A stretch of DNA of 64,000 nucleotides, from assembly GCF_963665355.1 (NCBI RefSeq), contig NZ_OY762229.1, positions 3,782,001 through 3,846,000 of the forward strand. Direction: 5' to 3'. Source of the stretch: an uncultured Desulfobacter sp. GTDB taxonomy: Bacteria; Desulfobacterota; Desulfobacteria; Desulfobacterales; Desulfobacteraceae. The position numbers were made by a program, and so were the translations under genes. Shown here in pieces: positions 51,832 through 60,877 of the stretch (positions within the stretch are counted from its first letter, which is position 1; every line of letters begins with the position of its first letter). Under the pieces are notes generated by a model. That model was not told the origin of the DNA. It did not search any database and saw only the letters and a program-made list of their open reading frames with translations.

Positions 51832-52596
51832 TTAGACTTGAGCTTTGTGCCACGCCACCACCTGCTGGTAGGGGATGGTGCCGCCGAATATGTCCAGGGC
51901 TGAACCGATGGTCAGATCAACACGACCGTTGCCCAGGGATTTTACCCGGTCCAGGTCTGAAAACCGGCCTGCGCCGCCGGCATAGGTGGCGGGGATGGGG
52001 CTGTGCTGGCCCAACAGCACCACCAGCTCTTCCTGGATCCCTTGCATTTTGCCTTCCACATCCACACCGTGGATTAAAAATTCGTCACAGAATGCGGATA
52101 AATGTTCCAGGGTGGCCGGGGTTACGGCCACTTCGGTGAAATTTTGCCAGCGGTCCGTTACAATCCAGAACTGCCCGTCCCTTTTCCGGCAGCTTAAATC
52201 CAGCACCAGCCTGTTTTTGCCCACGGCATTCACCAGTGCATTGAGCTTGTCCATGTCCATGCGGCCTTGGGAGAAGACATAGGAGGTAACTATGACATGG
52301 GAGGCTCCTGCATCCAGAAAGTCAGATGCATTTTCAGGATTAATGCCGCCGCCCATCTGAAGGCCGCCCGGAAAGGCTTGCAGCGCTTCAAGGGCCGCCT
52401 GGGTGTTTCCAGGCCCCAGGGCAATAACATGGCCGCCGAAAAGCTGGTCTGCCTGGTACATCTGTGCAAACTGTCCCGGGGTCCGGGTGCTTTCAAAGTT
52501 GGTGACAAGGCTGTCTAAGGTTTTGTCGGACAGGGTCCCGCCTACAATCTGGACCACTTTGCCGTTTCGAAGATCAATGCAGGGGCGAAATTTCAT
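51832..52596 (-). CDS. hisA: Eukaryotic-type HisA, ProFAR isomerase
   Basis: A 254-residue TIM barrel that isomerises ProFAR to PRFAR in histidine synthesis. It begins [20 protein letters not shown] (catalytic Asp in CIDLRNG) and has [19 protein letters not shown]. The second catalytic Asp lies in LVLDLSCR, and the phosphate-binding [13 protein letters not shown] and GSALDIFGG segments follow. This version matches the eukaryotic/HIS6-like branch, found in some Desulfobacterota, rather than standard HisA. The ATG at 52596 with CAGG upstream was preferred to a TTG nine bases earlier. Its last codon abuts a truncated transposase. No other his gene is adjacent; the next gene upstream belongs to the Mla operon. 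Confidence 0.88.
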   Translation of the reverse strand: MKFRPCIDLRNGKVVQIVGGTLSDKTLDSLVTNFESTRTPGQFAQMYQADQLFGGHVIALGPGNTQAALEALQAFPGGLQMGGGINPENASDFLDAGASHVIVTSYVFSQGRMDMDKLNALVNAVGKNRLVLDLSCRKRDGQFWIVTDRWQNFTEVAVTPATLEHLSAFCDEFLIHGVDVEGKMQGIQEELVVLLGQHSPIPATYAGGAGRFSDLDRVKSLGNGRVDLTIGSALDIFGGTIPYQQVVAWHKAQV

Positions 52597-52617
52597 ATGA
52601 TACAACCTGATAAAAGT

Positions 52618-53286
52618 TTATTGCTTATCTGCCGGGGACGGCAATTGTTTAAAATCTGATAGAAGATCATTGACAATGGCGGCTAATCCCCGATTAAGAG
52701 CCTCTATATAAGCCTTGGGGCCGGTGTCGCCGCCCAGGGGGATTTTTGCGGAATAGGTCTTTGCCACAACCTGTGTTACGCTGTCTTTGTTCAGGCGGTC
52801 AAGGTTCAGGGCAATGGTCACCACGGCCGATGTCTGGGATGCATTGCGGTGGTCACAATAAAGGGCTGTGATTTTACCCCACAGCTGGAAAACATTATCC
52901 GGCGCAAGGTTTTTAGGGACAGGAGCAAACTGCGGCGAGCTGACCAGGGATTCAAGCATCACATCAGTGATCATGCGGGCCGGGGGGGTGATGTAGGTAT
53001 TATAATAATCCTGGGTAAACCGGTTTTCATCTACCCGGTAAATAAATTCCTGGCCGTCGAATTCCGGTGAAATGTCCAGGCGGTTGACCACCAGCGGTAC
53101 CCCTTGTGAGCGATTGTCCTGATCTGCGGGTGCCGGTTCGTTGCATTCCACACACAGCCAGAATTTTTGTTTTTCCGTATACTCGTTTTTTAGGCTGCCG
53201 CAGCCGGTGAGAAGGGCTGCAGCCGTTACAATGCCGATCATCATCCCGAAAAAGGGTGAAAGCCTTGGGGGTTCATGGCAGTTCAT
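52618..53286 (-). CDS. ABC-type transport auxiliary lipoprotein of the Mla-like system
   Basis: A 222-residue lipoprotein with a lipobox at LLTGC (Cys29) and a domain of the ABC-transport-auxiliary type (PqiC/DUF330-like). VPLVVNRLDISPEFDGQEFIY and a FTQDYYNTYITPPARMITDV segment are the family's usual first helix and strand. It is the last gene of the leftward MlaE-MlaF-MlaD operon, seven bases after mlaD. It probably sits in the outer membrane and receives or guides lipids delivered by the MCE ring. Confidence 0.82.
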   Translation of the reverse strand: MNCHEPPRLSPFFGMMIGIVTAAALLTGCGSLKNEYTEKQKFWLCVECNEPAPADQDNRSQGVPLVVNRLDISPEFDGQEFIYRVDENRFTQDYYNTYITPPARMITDVMLESLVSSPQFAPVPKNLAPDNVFQLWGKITALYCDHRNASQTSAVVTIALNLDRLNKDSVTQVVAKTYSAKIPLGGDTGPKAYIEALNRGLAAIVNDLLSDFKQLPSPADKQ

Positions 53287-53292
53287 AGCGGT

Positions 53293-54366
53293 TTAATTCT
53301 CCTTTCCTGATAATGTTGACCTCTTTCTTTCAGGCGGTGCTTCCATGAGAATCCTGCCCGGATATTCACGCAGTTCCCGGGTAAACTGATTGAGGTTTTC
53401 AGTGGTATTCTCCAGGTTGGCAATAATTTTTTCAATGACATCCGCGTTTGTCCAGATCATATTTCCCAATAGCTGGGATGTTTTTTCAAGGCTTCCCAGA
53501 ACCGTATCCATCTGATCGGACATCTCAGACAGTTTCCCCTGGTAACCCTGCTCCAGTCCTGTGGCCATACGCTTGAAACTGCCCGATGCCGTATTGATAT
53601 CCGCCAGAGTCTGCTGGATAGGGACTTTTGCTTCATGAACAATTTTTTTTAAGTCAGCCGCCGATGAACCGGCATCGCTTAAAATCTGTTTGATATGGCC
53701 CGATGACAGAATTTTGCCCAGTTCACTGTTGGTCTGGCGAAGTTCCTTGAGCAGGCTTTCAGCCTGGGCAGATACTTTTGTCAGATTCAGTCCTTTCAGA
53801 AGAGCCGAAAGATCCTCTTTCATCTCTTTGATGTTCAGCCCCCCCAGGGAGTCCAGCATCTGGCTCAAAGCGTCCGATACCTGTTTGATATTGCTGGGAT
53901 GGGACGGCACATAAAGGTTTTCCGGTGTCCAGGTGATTTCAAGGTTATCTGCCCCTTTGGGTTTATAATCGGTCTCCAGATATGCGGACCCGGTCAGGCC
54001 GTTAAAGGATAAAAATATGGAAAGGCCGTCGTTCACCGCCTTTTTCATACGTTCCTTGGGATTTTTTCCGGTCTGACCCACGTAGCAGTCTTCGGACAGG
54101 GCAAACGTGACCAATACATAATTTGAGGCCACGTCATAGACCTTTGTGGGGGTGGTGATTGATTTAACAGAGCCGATTTTCACCCCTTTGTATTTAACTT
54201 CCGAGCCGATGGCCAGGCCTTGGACAGATTCGTTAAAATAGGTTTCGGCAAGGGTTTCCGTCTTTAAAAATTGTCCTGCACCAAGGGCAATGAGCATGGC
54301 CGCAGTCAGTGCAAAGGACAGGATGACAAAAAGACCGAGTTTAAAATAATTGGTTTTCTGGGTCAT
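53293..54366 (-). CDS. mlaD: MlaD-family MCE protein
   Basis: A 357-residue periplasmic lipid-transport protein anchored by one N-terminal helix (about 8-30). The MCE domain (about 38-150) has VQGLAIGSEVKYKGVKIGSV, its conserved core. The C-terminal half is a long alpha-helical, coiled-coil-rich stalk (MLDSLGGLNIKEMKEDLSAL onward), as in the larger MCE proteins that span part of the periplasm. It follows the ATPase gene after 21 bp. It would form a hexameric ring passing phospholipid between the MlaEF complex and the outer membrane. Confidence 0.9.
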   Translation of the reverse strand: MTQKTNYFKLGLFVILSFALTAAMLIALGAGQFLKTETLAETYFNESVQGLAIGSEVKYKGVKIGSVKSITTPTKVYDVASNYVLVTFALSEDCYVGQTGKNPKERMKKAVNDGLSIFLSFNGLTGSAYLETDYKPKGADNLEITWTPENLYVPSHPSNIKQVSDALSQMLDSLGGLNIKEMKEDLSALLKGLNLTKVSAQAESLLKELRQTNSELGKILSSGHIKQILSDAGSSAADLKKIVHEAKVPIQQTLADINTASGSFKRMATGLEQGYQGKLSEMSDQMDTVLGSLEKTSQLLGNMIWTNADVIEKIIANLENTTENLNQFTRELREYPGRILMEAPPERKRSTLSGKEN

Positions 54367-54387
54367 GGGTCGGGTTCCAAAGGGGTG

Positions 54388-55134
54388 TTATGGGTTCCGG
54401 TTAAAAAAATTATATACATATGGGTTTGACGGATCCGCTTTGAGCTGTTTGGGATCGCCCTGGGCAATGATGCCTTTTTCCTTTTTGCCCAGCATGATGA
54501 CCCTGTCGGAAATGGTCAGAATGCTTTCAAGCTCATGGGTGACGATGACAAAGGTGATTTTCAGGGATCCTGCCAGTTCCAGGATCAGGCGGTCCAGTTC
54601 GGCCGAGGTCAGGGGATCCAGTCCCGCAGATGGCTCGTCCAGAAATAGAATGGCCGGATCAAGGGCCATGGCCCGGGCAATGGCCGCTCTTTTTTTCATG
54701 CCCCCGCTCAACTCGTCGGGCAGAAGGTAAAGGGCATGGCCCATGTCAACCAGATCCAGTTTAACCCGGGCAATGGCTTCTATGGCGTCCCGGGGAAGAT
54801 CGGTAAACTCCACCAGGGGCAGCATGACATTTTCCAGCACGGTCATGGAGCCGAACAGCGCCCCGTTCTGGAATGCCACGCCAATGGTGGCAAGCAGACG
54901 GTTACGCTCAGCACCCCGGGCCGTTACCATATCTTGGCCATGGATAAGTATCTGGCCGGAGACCGGCGGCACCAGACCGATCATGTGTTTGAGCACCGTG
55001 CTTTTGCCGCAGCCGGAACCGCCGAGAATGACAAACACCTCGCCACTTTGGATATCAAAATTGAGATCTTCCATAATGGCGTTGTTGTTGTACCCGGCAC
55101 AAAGGTGCCGGACATTGATAATCGTTTCGCTCAT
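54388..55134 (-). CDS. mlaF: MlaF-family ABC transporter ATP-binding protein
   Basis: A 248-residue ATPase with Walker A GGSGCGKSTVLKHMIG (about 36-51), Q-loop VAFQNGALF and signature LSGGMKKRAAIARA. Walker B FLDEPSAGLDPLTSAELDRL is the characteristic MlaF form. It overlaps the permease gene by four bases (ATGA). It drives lipid movement by the MlaE permease. Confidence 0.93.
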   Translation of the reverse strand: MSETIINVRHLCAGYNNNAIMEDLNFDIQSGEVFVILGGSGCGKSTVLKHMIGLVPPVSGQILIHGQDMVTARGAERNRLLATIGVAFQNGALFGSMTVLENVMLPLVEFTDLPRDAIEAIARVKLDLVDMGHALYLLPDELSGGMKKRAAIARAMALDPAILFLDEPSAGLDPLTSAELDRLILELAGSLKITFVIVTHELESILTISDRVIMLGKKEKGIIAQGDPKQLKADPSNPYVYNFFNRNP

Positions 55135-56312
55135 ATGCCCAGATAAAAGTAAATTACGCTGAAAACACCGTCAAACACGGCAATTAAAATGATGGAGGAG
55201 ACCACGGCCTTAGTGGTGGCATCACCAACTGCAGACGGTCCTCTCAAGGTCTGATACCCCCGGATACAGCCGGTTGCCGCAATGAGAAGACCGAATACAA
55301 AGCATTTGACAAGGCCGCCGGCAAGGTCCTCCCAGCTGACAAATTTCACCACCTGATTGTAATAGGTGATGGGCGGGTAGCCAAAGGAAAGTATAACAAC
55401 CATGCCCCCAAGGATGCCCACAAAATTTGAAAATACCGTGAGCAGCGGCGTGATCAGGGTGGCGGCAATAACCCGGGGAACGATGAGAAACCGCACCGGC
55501 TCCATGCCCATGACCGTCAGCGCATCAATTTCCTCGTTGATTTTCATGGTGCCGATTTCCGCGGCAAAGGCGGATGCGGACCGGCCGGCCAGCACAATGG
55601 CGGTCATCAGCGGTCCGAGTTCCCTGACCATGGCAATGCCGATGAGGTTGGCCACATATATTTCCATACCGAACATCCGCATGGGAATCGCGGCCTGGAA
55701 AGCCATGACCAGCCCTACGATGAATGAGATCAGTCCCACAATGGGCAGGGCGTTGACGCCGGAACGTTCCGCCACCATCCAGGTATCGGCCCACCGGATG
55801 CGGCCCGGATTTTTCAGGCACGAAAACAGGGCGGCCGTGATCTCTCCGACCATGGTGATGAACGTTTTGGTGTCTTCCAGGGACGCTGCCAGATCTTGGC
55901 CGGTTTTTTCAATGTAGGATACCTTTGGCGGCGGGGGTAATGCCTGGTCCTTTGATTTTTGGGCCAGATCCAGAAGAGGTGCGAACTCTTTTCTGACCCC
56001 GGTCATCACGTCGGGCTGTTCTGCCGGTACGCTGCCCGAAAGCCGGCTTAAGTGGGAGATAAAGGTCGCACCGGCCATGTCCAGGTAATCAACGGAACCA
56101 AGGTCTATGCGGATTTTTCCCTGGCCTGCTCTTTTTACCGCTTTAACTGCGCTATTCCATAACCGGGCCACCCCCGGGGCATCCAGCCGCCCCGAAAAAA
56201 GCAATGCCGTTGTATCTGCACCCGTTTCAATGTTCAGCTCCGGCAAAATATCCCCTTGTCCATTGGATTTGTCTGTTAAATTATTTTTACTTATGACCCT
56301 TTGGAAATCCAT
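55131..56312 (-). CDS. mlaE: STAS-MlaE fusion permease of the lipid transporter
   Basis: A 393-residue protein. Residues about 20-125 form a STAS domain (IRIDLGSVDYLDMAGATFIS), and about 150-390 are the MlaE permease with VGLISFIVGLVMAFQAAIPM, then VRELGPLMTAIVLAGRSASA and EIGTMKINEEIDALTVMG. STAS is usually the separate MlaB subunit that stabilises MlaF; its fusion here puts it in the membrane subunit. First gene of the mlaEFD-lipoprotein operon. The 152-bp gap upstream, toward prmA, shows no other feature. Confidence 0.92.
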   Translation of the reverse strand: MDFQRVISKNNLTDKSNGQGDILPELNIETGADTTALLFSGRLDAPGVARLWNSAVKAVKRAGQGKIRIDLGSVDYLDMAGATFISHLSRLSGSVPAEQPDVMTGVRKEFAPLLDLAQKSKDQALPPPPKVSYIEKTGQDLAASLEDTKTFITMVGEITAALFSCLKNPGRIRWADTWMVAERSGVNALPIVGLISFIVGLVMAFQAAIPMRMFGMEIYVANLIGIAMVRELGPLMTAIVLAGRSASAFAAEIGTMKINEEIDALTVMGMEPVRFLIVPRVIAATLITPLLTVFSNFVGILGGMVVILSFGYPPITYYNQVVKFVSWEDLAGGLVKCFVFGLLIAATGCIRGYQTLRGPSAVGDATTKAVVSSIILIAVFDGVFSVIYFYLGI

Positions 56313-56464
56313 GTGCTTACTGCATCAGGAATTAAATCATATTCGTGTCCGGTAATCAAGGTGTTATAAAACGATCTGCTGGGCCTGCCTGTGTCTGGCT
56401 CCCCTCGATTTTATCACCTTCTTTCCTGGTATGTACCTTGAACTGATTTGGGAAAATTAAAGCC

Positions 56465-57385
56465 TTAGTTTTTACGGCAAACCACCAGCGCCACCCATTC
56501 CTGCCGGGTGTGTTTTTTGACACATTCAAGGTTTTCGGCATCAAGGGCTGCGTAAATGTCGGGAACCCGCTCTTCAATGATGCCCGAAAGGATGGCCGTT
56601 CCGTCCTGGGCCAGGCGGGCCGCGATATCCGGCATGATGGATACGATGACCTGGGCAATGATGTTGGCACAGATCAGGTCGTACTTTGTTGCAGGTGTTT
56701 TATCCAGGGTTACAGCACCGAGCTTGACACGGTCCAGTGAAATGTCATTTTTCTGCAGATTCTGCCGGGTAATATCCACGGCCATGGGGTCCACATCAAT
56801 GCCGGTCATGGCGCTGACTCCAAGCTTGGCCGCCCCGATCATCAGTATGCCGGACCCGCACCCTACATCCAGCAGGGTTTTGCCCGGCTGCACATATTCC
56901 TCTAAAAGTTCCAGACACATGGATGTGGTGGGATGGGTGCCCGTGCCGAAAGCCATGCCCGGATCAATGTGGATGATAATCTCACCAGGGGCCGGGGTAT
57001 ACTCCTTCCATTCGGGCTTGACCAGGATCTTGTCCGTGATCCGGGTGACGTTGAAATATTCCTTCCATGCATGGGCCCAGTCCTTTTCATCCACACGTTC
57101 CGACAACACATTCACCTGGACATTTATATCCGACAGTCCTGCCAGGCGATCTTTGATTTGGGAAATCATGAGATCGGAATCATCCGTGTCCGGCAGATAG
57201 CCGATAATGCTGTTGTGCTCAGGGGTGTTCAGGGTCCGGGTGCCGAACCCCTCATCCGGTTCCGGGATAGGCACCTCACAGATGACGCCTTTCAGGTTGA
57301 ATGAAAAGAAAATATGGCAGATGACTTCTTCGGCAAGTTCAATATTATCCGCCTGGAACCGGGCAATAATTTTTCTGAATTTCAT
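56465..57385 (-). CDS. prmA: Ribosomal protein L11 methyltransferase
   Basis: A 306-residue SAM methyltransferase that trimethylates L11. GMAFGTGTHPTTSMCLELLE (signature), the SAM motif LLDVGCGSGILMIGAAKLG and YDLICANIIAQVIVSIMPDI match PrmA. The ATG at 57385 has AAAGG upstream and gives the usual MKFRKI-type start; an in-frame ATG 57 bases upstream would read through the adjacent repeat element. Monocistronic; two hairpin repeats fill its upstream region. Confidence 0.92.
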   Translation of the reverse strand: MKFRKIIARFQADNIELAEEVICHIFFSFNLKGVICEVPIPEPDEGFGTRTLNTPEHNSIIGYLPDTDDSDLMISQIKDRLAGLSDINVQVNVLSERVDEKDWAHAWKEYFNVTRITDKILVKPEWKEYTPAPGEIIIHIDPGMAFGTGTHPTTSMCLELLEEYVQPGKTLLDVGCGSGILMIGAAKLGVSAMTGIDVDPMAVDITRQNLQKNDISLDRVKLGAVTLDKTPATKYDLICANIIAQVIVSIMPDIAARLAQDGTAILSGIIEERVPDIYAALDAENLECVKKHTRQEWVALVVCRKN

Positions 57386-57409
57386 AGCATTGGGGCCTTT
57401 TTTTATTAT

Positions 57410-57502
57410 GAAAGCTCTGTGTAACATACACAGAGCTTTCAACCTTTGTTGTGGGTTGAGTCTGGCAGTTGATATGCCAGATCAGCCCATGGCTGTTGTT
57501 TG
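57410..57502 (+). repeat. Interspersed hairpin repeat, copy B
   Basis: Two hairpins in tandem. The first is a perfect 13-bp stem, GAAAGCTCTGTGT (57410-57422) with ACACAGAGCTTTC (57428-57440). The second pairs TGGGTTGA with TCAGCCCA and, inside, TCTGGCA with TGCCAGA. 'caacctttgttg' links them, and the element ends 'ccatggctgttgtt'. It is the fullest of the four copies. Confidence 0.8.
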
Positions 57503-57542
57503 GTTTTATGATGGGCTGAATTGGCCCCTTACCGTTTATATG

Positions 57543-57626
57543 ATAGTCTGTACAACCTGCACAGATCTTTCAACCTTCGTTGCGGGCTGAGCCTGGCCGA
57601 TGATATGTCAGGCCAGACCATGGCTG
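57543..57626 (+). repeat. Interspersed hairpin repeat, copy C
   Basis: A direct repeat of copy B, about 40 bp downstream: AGTCTGT/ACAGATCT hairpin, 'tttcaaccttcgttg' linker, then CTGGCC (57593-57598) pairing with GGCCAG (57611-57616) and the 'ccatggctgtt' end. The stem bases differ from copy B, but pairing is kept. Confidence 0.75.
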
Positions 57627-57701
57627 TTATATCAACATTATCGTTGACAATCCATACCTGCCTGTCCTAACGCTAAAACAGACAACCAATGGGACTGTAA
57701 T

Positions 57702-59996
57702 ATGACGCAAATAGAACAACTGAAAACAAAGAATTTAGCAAAAAAAGACAAACAGGGCATGTTTTCCGGAATACGGCTTTTTCTGGGCTCGCTTCAGATC
57801 CGGTATAAATTTCTCATCAGCTTTGCTTTGATCTTTTTTCTGTCCATGCTTTTGTGCAACCTGTTCATCTATGTCTATGTGCGCAACAATATTGAGGACC
57901 GCATTGAAAGCGAGCTGACCAATACCACTTCCATGATTTACAATATGGTCAATACCTCTGTGAATGTCTCCATTAAGAACCGTCTGCGGGCCATTGCGGA
58001 AAAGAATCTGGACATCATGGTCGAACTGAACCGAAAAGTTCTGGCCAAAGAGATTACCCTGGAGGATGCCCGCAAAAGATCTGCCGAAGTTATTTTAAGC
58101 CAGACCATAGGCGCCTCGGGCTATCTGTACTGTCTTGACAGCCACGGGGATGTAATCGTGCATCCAAGAGCCGAACTGATCGGAACCAACGTGGCTGAAC
58201 ACGCCTTTGTCCGGCAGATGATGGAAAAAAAGCAGGGATACCTGGAGTATGAATGGAAAAATCCGGGCGAAGAAACCCCGCGTCCTAAAGCCCTATATAT
58301 GGCCCACTTTGAACCCTGGGACTGGATCATTGCGGCTTCTGCCTACCGGTCTGAATTCACAAGACTGGTCAATGTCCAGGATTTCCGACAGAGCATTCTC
58401 TCCTTGAAATTCGGGCAAAGCGGTTATGCCTTTGTCATTGACAGGGATGGCCGGGCCATCATACATCCGGTCCTGCAGGATGTTAATATTCTTAAAAGCC
58501 CGGATTTGCCCAATCAATACCTCAAAGACATGATGGAACGTAAAAAGGGGCGGTCTGTTTATTACTGGAAAAACCCCGGGGAGATCCGGGCCCGCAAAAA
58601 ACTTGTCATTTTTAATTATATTCCCGAATACCATTGGATTGTGGCGTCATCATCCTATCTGGATGAGCTTTACCATCCTCTGACAACCATCCGCAATGTG
58701 TTTTTAGGCATCTCCCTGCTATGTTTCAGCATCATGTTGGCCGTAACCTTCGGCATCAGCCGGACCATTACCACACCCCTGAGCCGGCTCATGACCAGGT
58801 TCAACACAGCCATGACAGGGGACTACTCCGCCAGGATGGAGAGCCGCTTCGGGGATGAAGTGGGGCAGCTGGCCCTGTATTTCAACCGGTTCATGGACCA
58901 GCTTGAAACCACTCACCGGGAGCTAAAGGATCAGATCCGGGGCCGCCGCATGGCCGAACGGGAGGGAATCGAAAGCCGGGAGCGTTATTATCTGCTCATG
59001 GAAGCGGCTCCGGATCCCATTGTCAATTATGACATGAAGGGCCGGGTGATTTATATTAACCCCGCCTTTGCCCGGGTATTCGGCTGGTCCATGGAAGAGT
59101 GCCAGGGCCGGAAAATGGATCATTTTGTACCTGATGCCTGCTGGCCTGAAACAAAAATAATGATTGAACAGGTCAGGACCGGCCAGGGGATATTCAATGT
59201 TGAAACCCGAAGACTTACAAAGGACGGCCACGTGGTGGATGTCAGCATATCCGGGGCCTCAGCCCTTGATGCCAGAGGATATTTGACCGGAAGTATTATT
59301 ATTTTAAGGGATATTACCCGGTCAAAAAGCCTTGAAAAACAGGTGATGCAGGCCGGGGATCGGGAACGGATGAACATCGGCCAGGAGCTTCACGACGATC
59401 TTTGTCCCCATCTCATCGGCATTTCAGGGCTGACAGCCGTGATCCGGAATGATCTTAAATCCCGGAACGACCCAGCCGCAGACCTTGCCCGGAAAATGGG
59501 GGAGCTTATGGAAGATGCCGTGGAAAAGACCCGGCAGCTTGCCCGGGGCCTTTGCCCGGTCCATCTGGTCAGCCATGGATTTCAGTCTGCCCTGGAAGAG
59601 ATTGCCGATCAGTTTGCCTATTATTCCGGAATCCGGTTTGAGTGCCGTATGGACGAAGGCGTGGATATCCTGGAAGACTCCTGCGCCATTCATCTCTATC
59701 GCATTGCAAGGGAAGCCGTGAACAACGCAGTGAAGCACTCAAATTGCAATCGGATAAACATTACTTTAACAAGGGATGAGACCGACAGCCTGATCCACCT
59801 GACGGTGACGGACAACGGCTGCGGCATGAATCCGGATCCCTGGAACCGGGGCATTGGCTTGCAGATTATGGCCTACCGCGCTAAGATCATTGATGCGCAG
59901 TTCAATATTGAAACAGGAGAAACGGGAACACAGATACATGTCATTCTCAGTTCATCGGACCCAGATAAAAAACAGACACCAGCAGATCAAAACTGA
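57702..59996 (+). CDS. Cache-HAMP-PAS sensor histidine kinase (NarL/DegS type)
   Basis: A 764-residue membrane kinase. TM1 (about 36-60) precedes a double-Cache-like periplasmic sensor (about 60-330) that contains two similar halves, GASGYLYCLDSHGDVIVHP and GQSGYAFVIDRDGRAIIHP. TM2 (about 331-352), HAMP (to about 405) and a PAS domain (about 430-545) follow. The HisKA_3 helix has the phosphoacceptor His in IGQELHDDLCPHLIG (about 563). The HATPase domain has REAVNNAVKHS and DNGCGMNPD. Such Cache domains bind small carboxylates or amines. The response regulator follows after 20 bp, so the two are a pair. Confidence 0.92.
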   Translation: MTQIEQLKTKNLAKKDKQGMFSGIRLFLGSLQIRYKFLISFALIFFLSMLLCNLFIYVYVRNNIEDRIESELTNTTSMIYNMVNTSVNVSIKNRLRAIAEKNLDIMVELNRKVLAKEITLEDARKRSAEVILSQTIGASGYLYCLDSHGDVIVHPRAELIGTNVAEHAFVRQMMEKKQGYLEYEWKNPGEETPRPKALYMAHFEPWDWIIAASAYRSEFTRLVNVQDFRQSILSLKFGQSGYAFVIDRDGRAIIHPVLQDVNILKSPDLPNQYLKDMMERKKGRSVYYWKNPGEIRARKKLVIFNYIPEYHWIVASSSYLDELYHPLTTIRNVFLGISLLCFSIMLAVTFGISRTITTPLSRLMTRFNTAMTGDYSARMESRFGDEVGQLALYFNRFMDQLETTHRELKDQIRGRRMAEREGIESRERYYLLMEAAPDPIVNYDMKGRVIYINPAFARVFGWSMEECQGRKMDHFVPDACWPETKIMIEQVRTGQGIFNVETRRLTKDGHVVDVSISGASALDARGYLTGSIIILRDITRSKSLEKQVMQAGDRERMNIGQELHDDLCPHLIGISGLTAVIRNDLKSRNDPAADLARKMGELMEDAVEKTRQLARGLCPVHLVSHGFQSALEEIADQFAYYSGIRFECRMDEGVDILEDSCAIHLYRIAREAVNNAVKHSNCNRINITLTRDETDSLIHLTVTDNGCGMNPDPWNRGIGLQIMAYRAKIIDAQFNIETGETGTQIHVILSSSDPDKKQTPADQN

Positions 59997-60016
59997 TAAA
60001 AGGAGCGTACCCCGGC

Positions 60017-60682
60017 ATGGTTCAAACCTGTAAAAAATCCCGTATAGTCATTGTGGATGACCATCCCGTCTTCTGCCTGGGTATGAGCGAACTGATCAAC
60101 CGGGAACCGGATCTGACCGTGGTGGCCTGTCCGGGAACCGCTGCCATGGCCCGGCAGATCATTGAACAGGATATGCCGGATCTTATGATTGTTGATATCT
60201 CCCTCGCCGAAAGCAACGGTATTGATCTGGTGGAAGAGCTGCGCGGGAAATACCCGGATCTGCCTATCCTGGTTGTCTCCATGTATGATGATTCAATGTA
60301 TGCGCAAAGGGCGCTGCTGGCCGGTGCCAGAGGATATGTGATGAAACAAAAGGCCATTGCCCAGGTGGTGGAGGCGGTGCGCCGGGTTTTGTCCGGGCAC
60401 ATCTATGCCAGTGATAAGATCAAAGAAAAACTGCTGACCCGGATGATCTCCAGAAAACCAACGGCTGTGGGGTTCAGCCTGGACACCCTGACCAACCGGG
60501 AACTTGAAGTGTTTCGGCTCATGGGCGAAGGTCTGAACTCAAAGGAAATCGCCACAAGGCTGCACCTGAGTATGAAAACCGTGGGTACCCACCGGGAAAA
60601 TATCAAGGAAAAGCTTCAGGTCAAACATTACACAGAACTTATCAAGGCTGCCGTACACTGGGTCTATGAAATGAAAAAATAG
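60017..60682 (+). CDS. LuxR/NarL-family response regulator
   Basis: A 221-residue regulator. The receiver has the acidic pair VDDHP (14-17), phospho-acceptor Asp60 in LMIVDIS, Ser/Thr in VVSMYDDS and Lys in YVMKQKA. The LuxR-type helix-turn-helix (about 155-215) reads LTNRELEVFRLMGEGLNSKE and IATRLHLSMKTVGTHRENIK. An AAAGGAG ribosome binding site lies ahead of its ATG. It is the cognate regulator of the kinase encoded 20 bp upstream; its targets are unknown. The 195-bp gap after it shows no gene. Confidence 0.93.
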   Translation: MVQTCKKSRIVIVDDHPVFCLGMSELINREPDLTVVACPGTAAMARQIIEQDMPDLMIVDISLAESNGIDLVEELRGKYPDLPILVVSMYDDSMYAQRALLAGARGYVMKQKAIAQVVEAVRRVLSGHIYASDKIKEKLLTRMISRKPTAVGFSLDTLTNRELEVFRLMGEGLNSKEIATRLHLSMKTVGTHRENIKEKLQVKHYTELIKAAVHWVYEMKK

Positions 60683-60877
60683 TGTGAAACCCTTAGCCTG
60701 CAGGACTGTCCGGGTAATTGTAGGGCCGTCGGTAAGGCATCTGTAGGTTTAAAGCCTAGTTTTGTTCAGGTCACCGACTATAAAAATATGAGACTGTTAC
60801 CGATTGAACGTTTATAAGGAACGTTGTTAATGAGACATGGAATTTATTTGTCAAATTAAAACAAGGAGAACCCTGTC

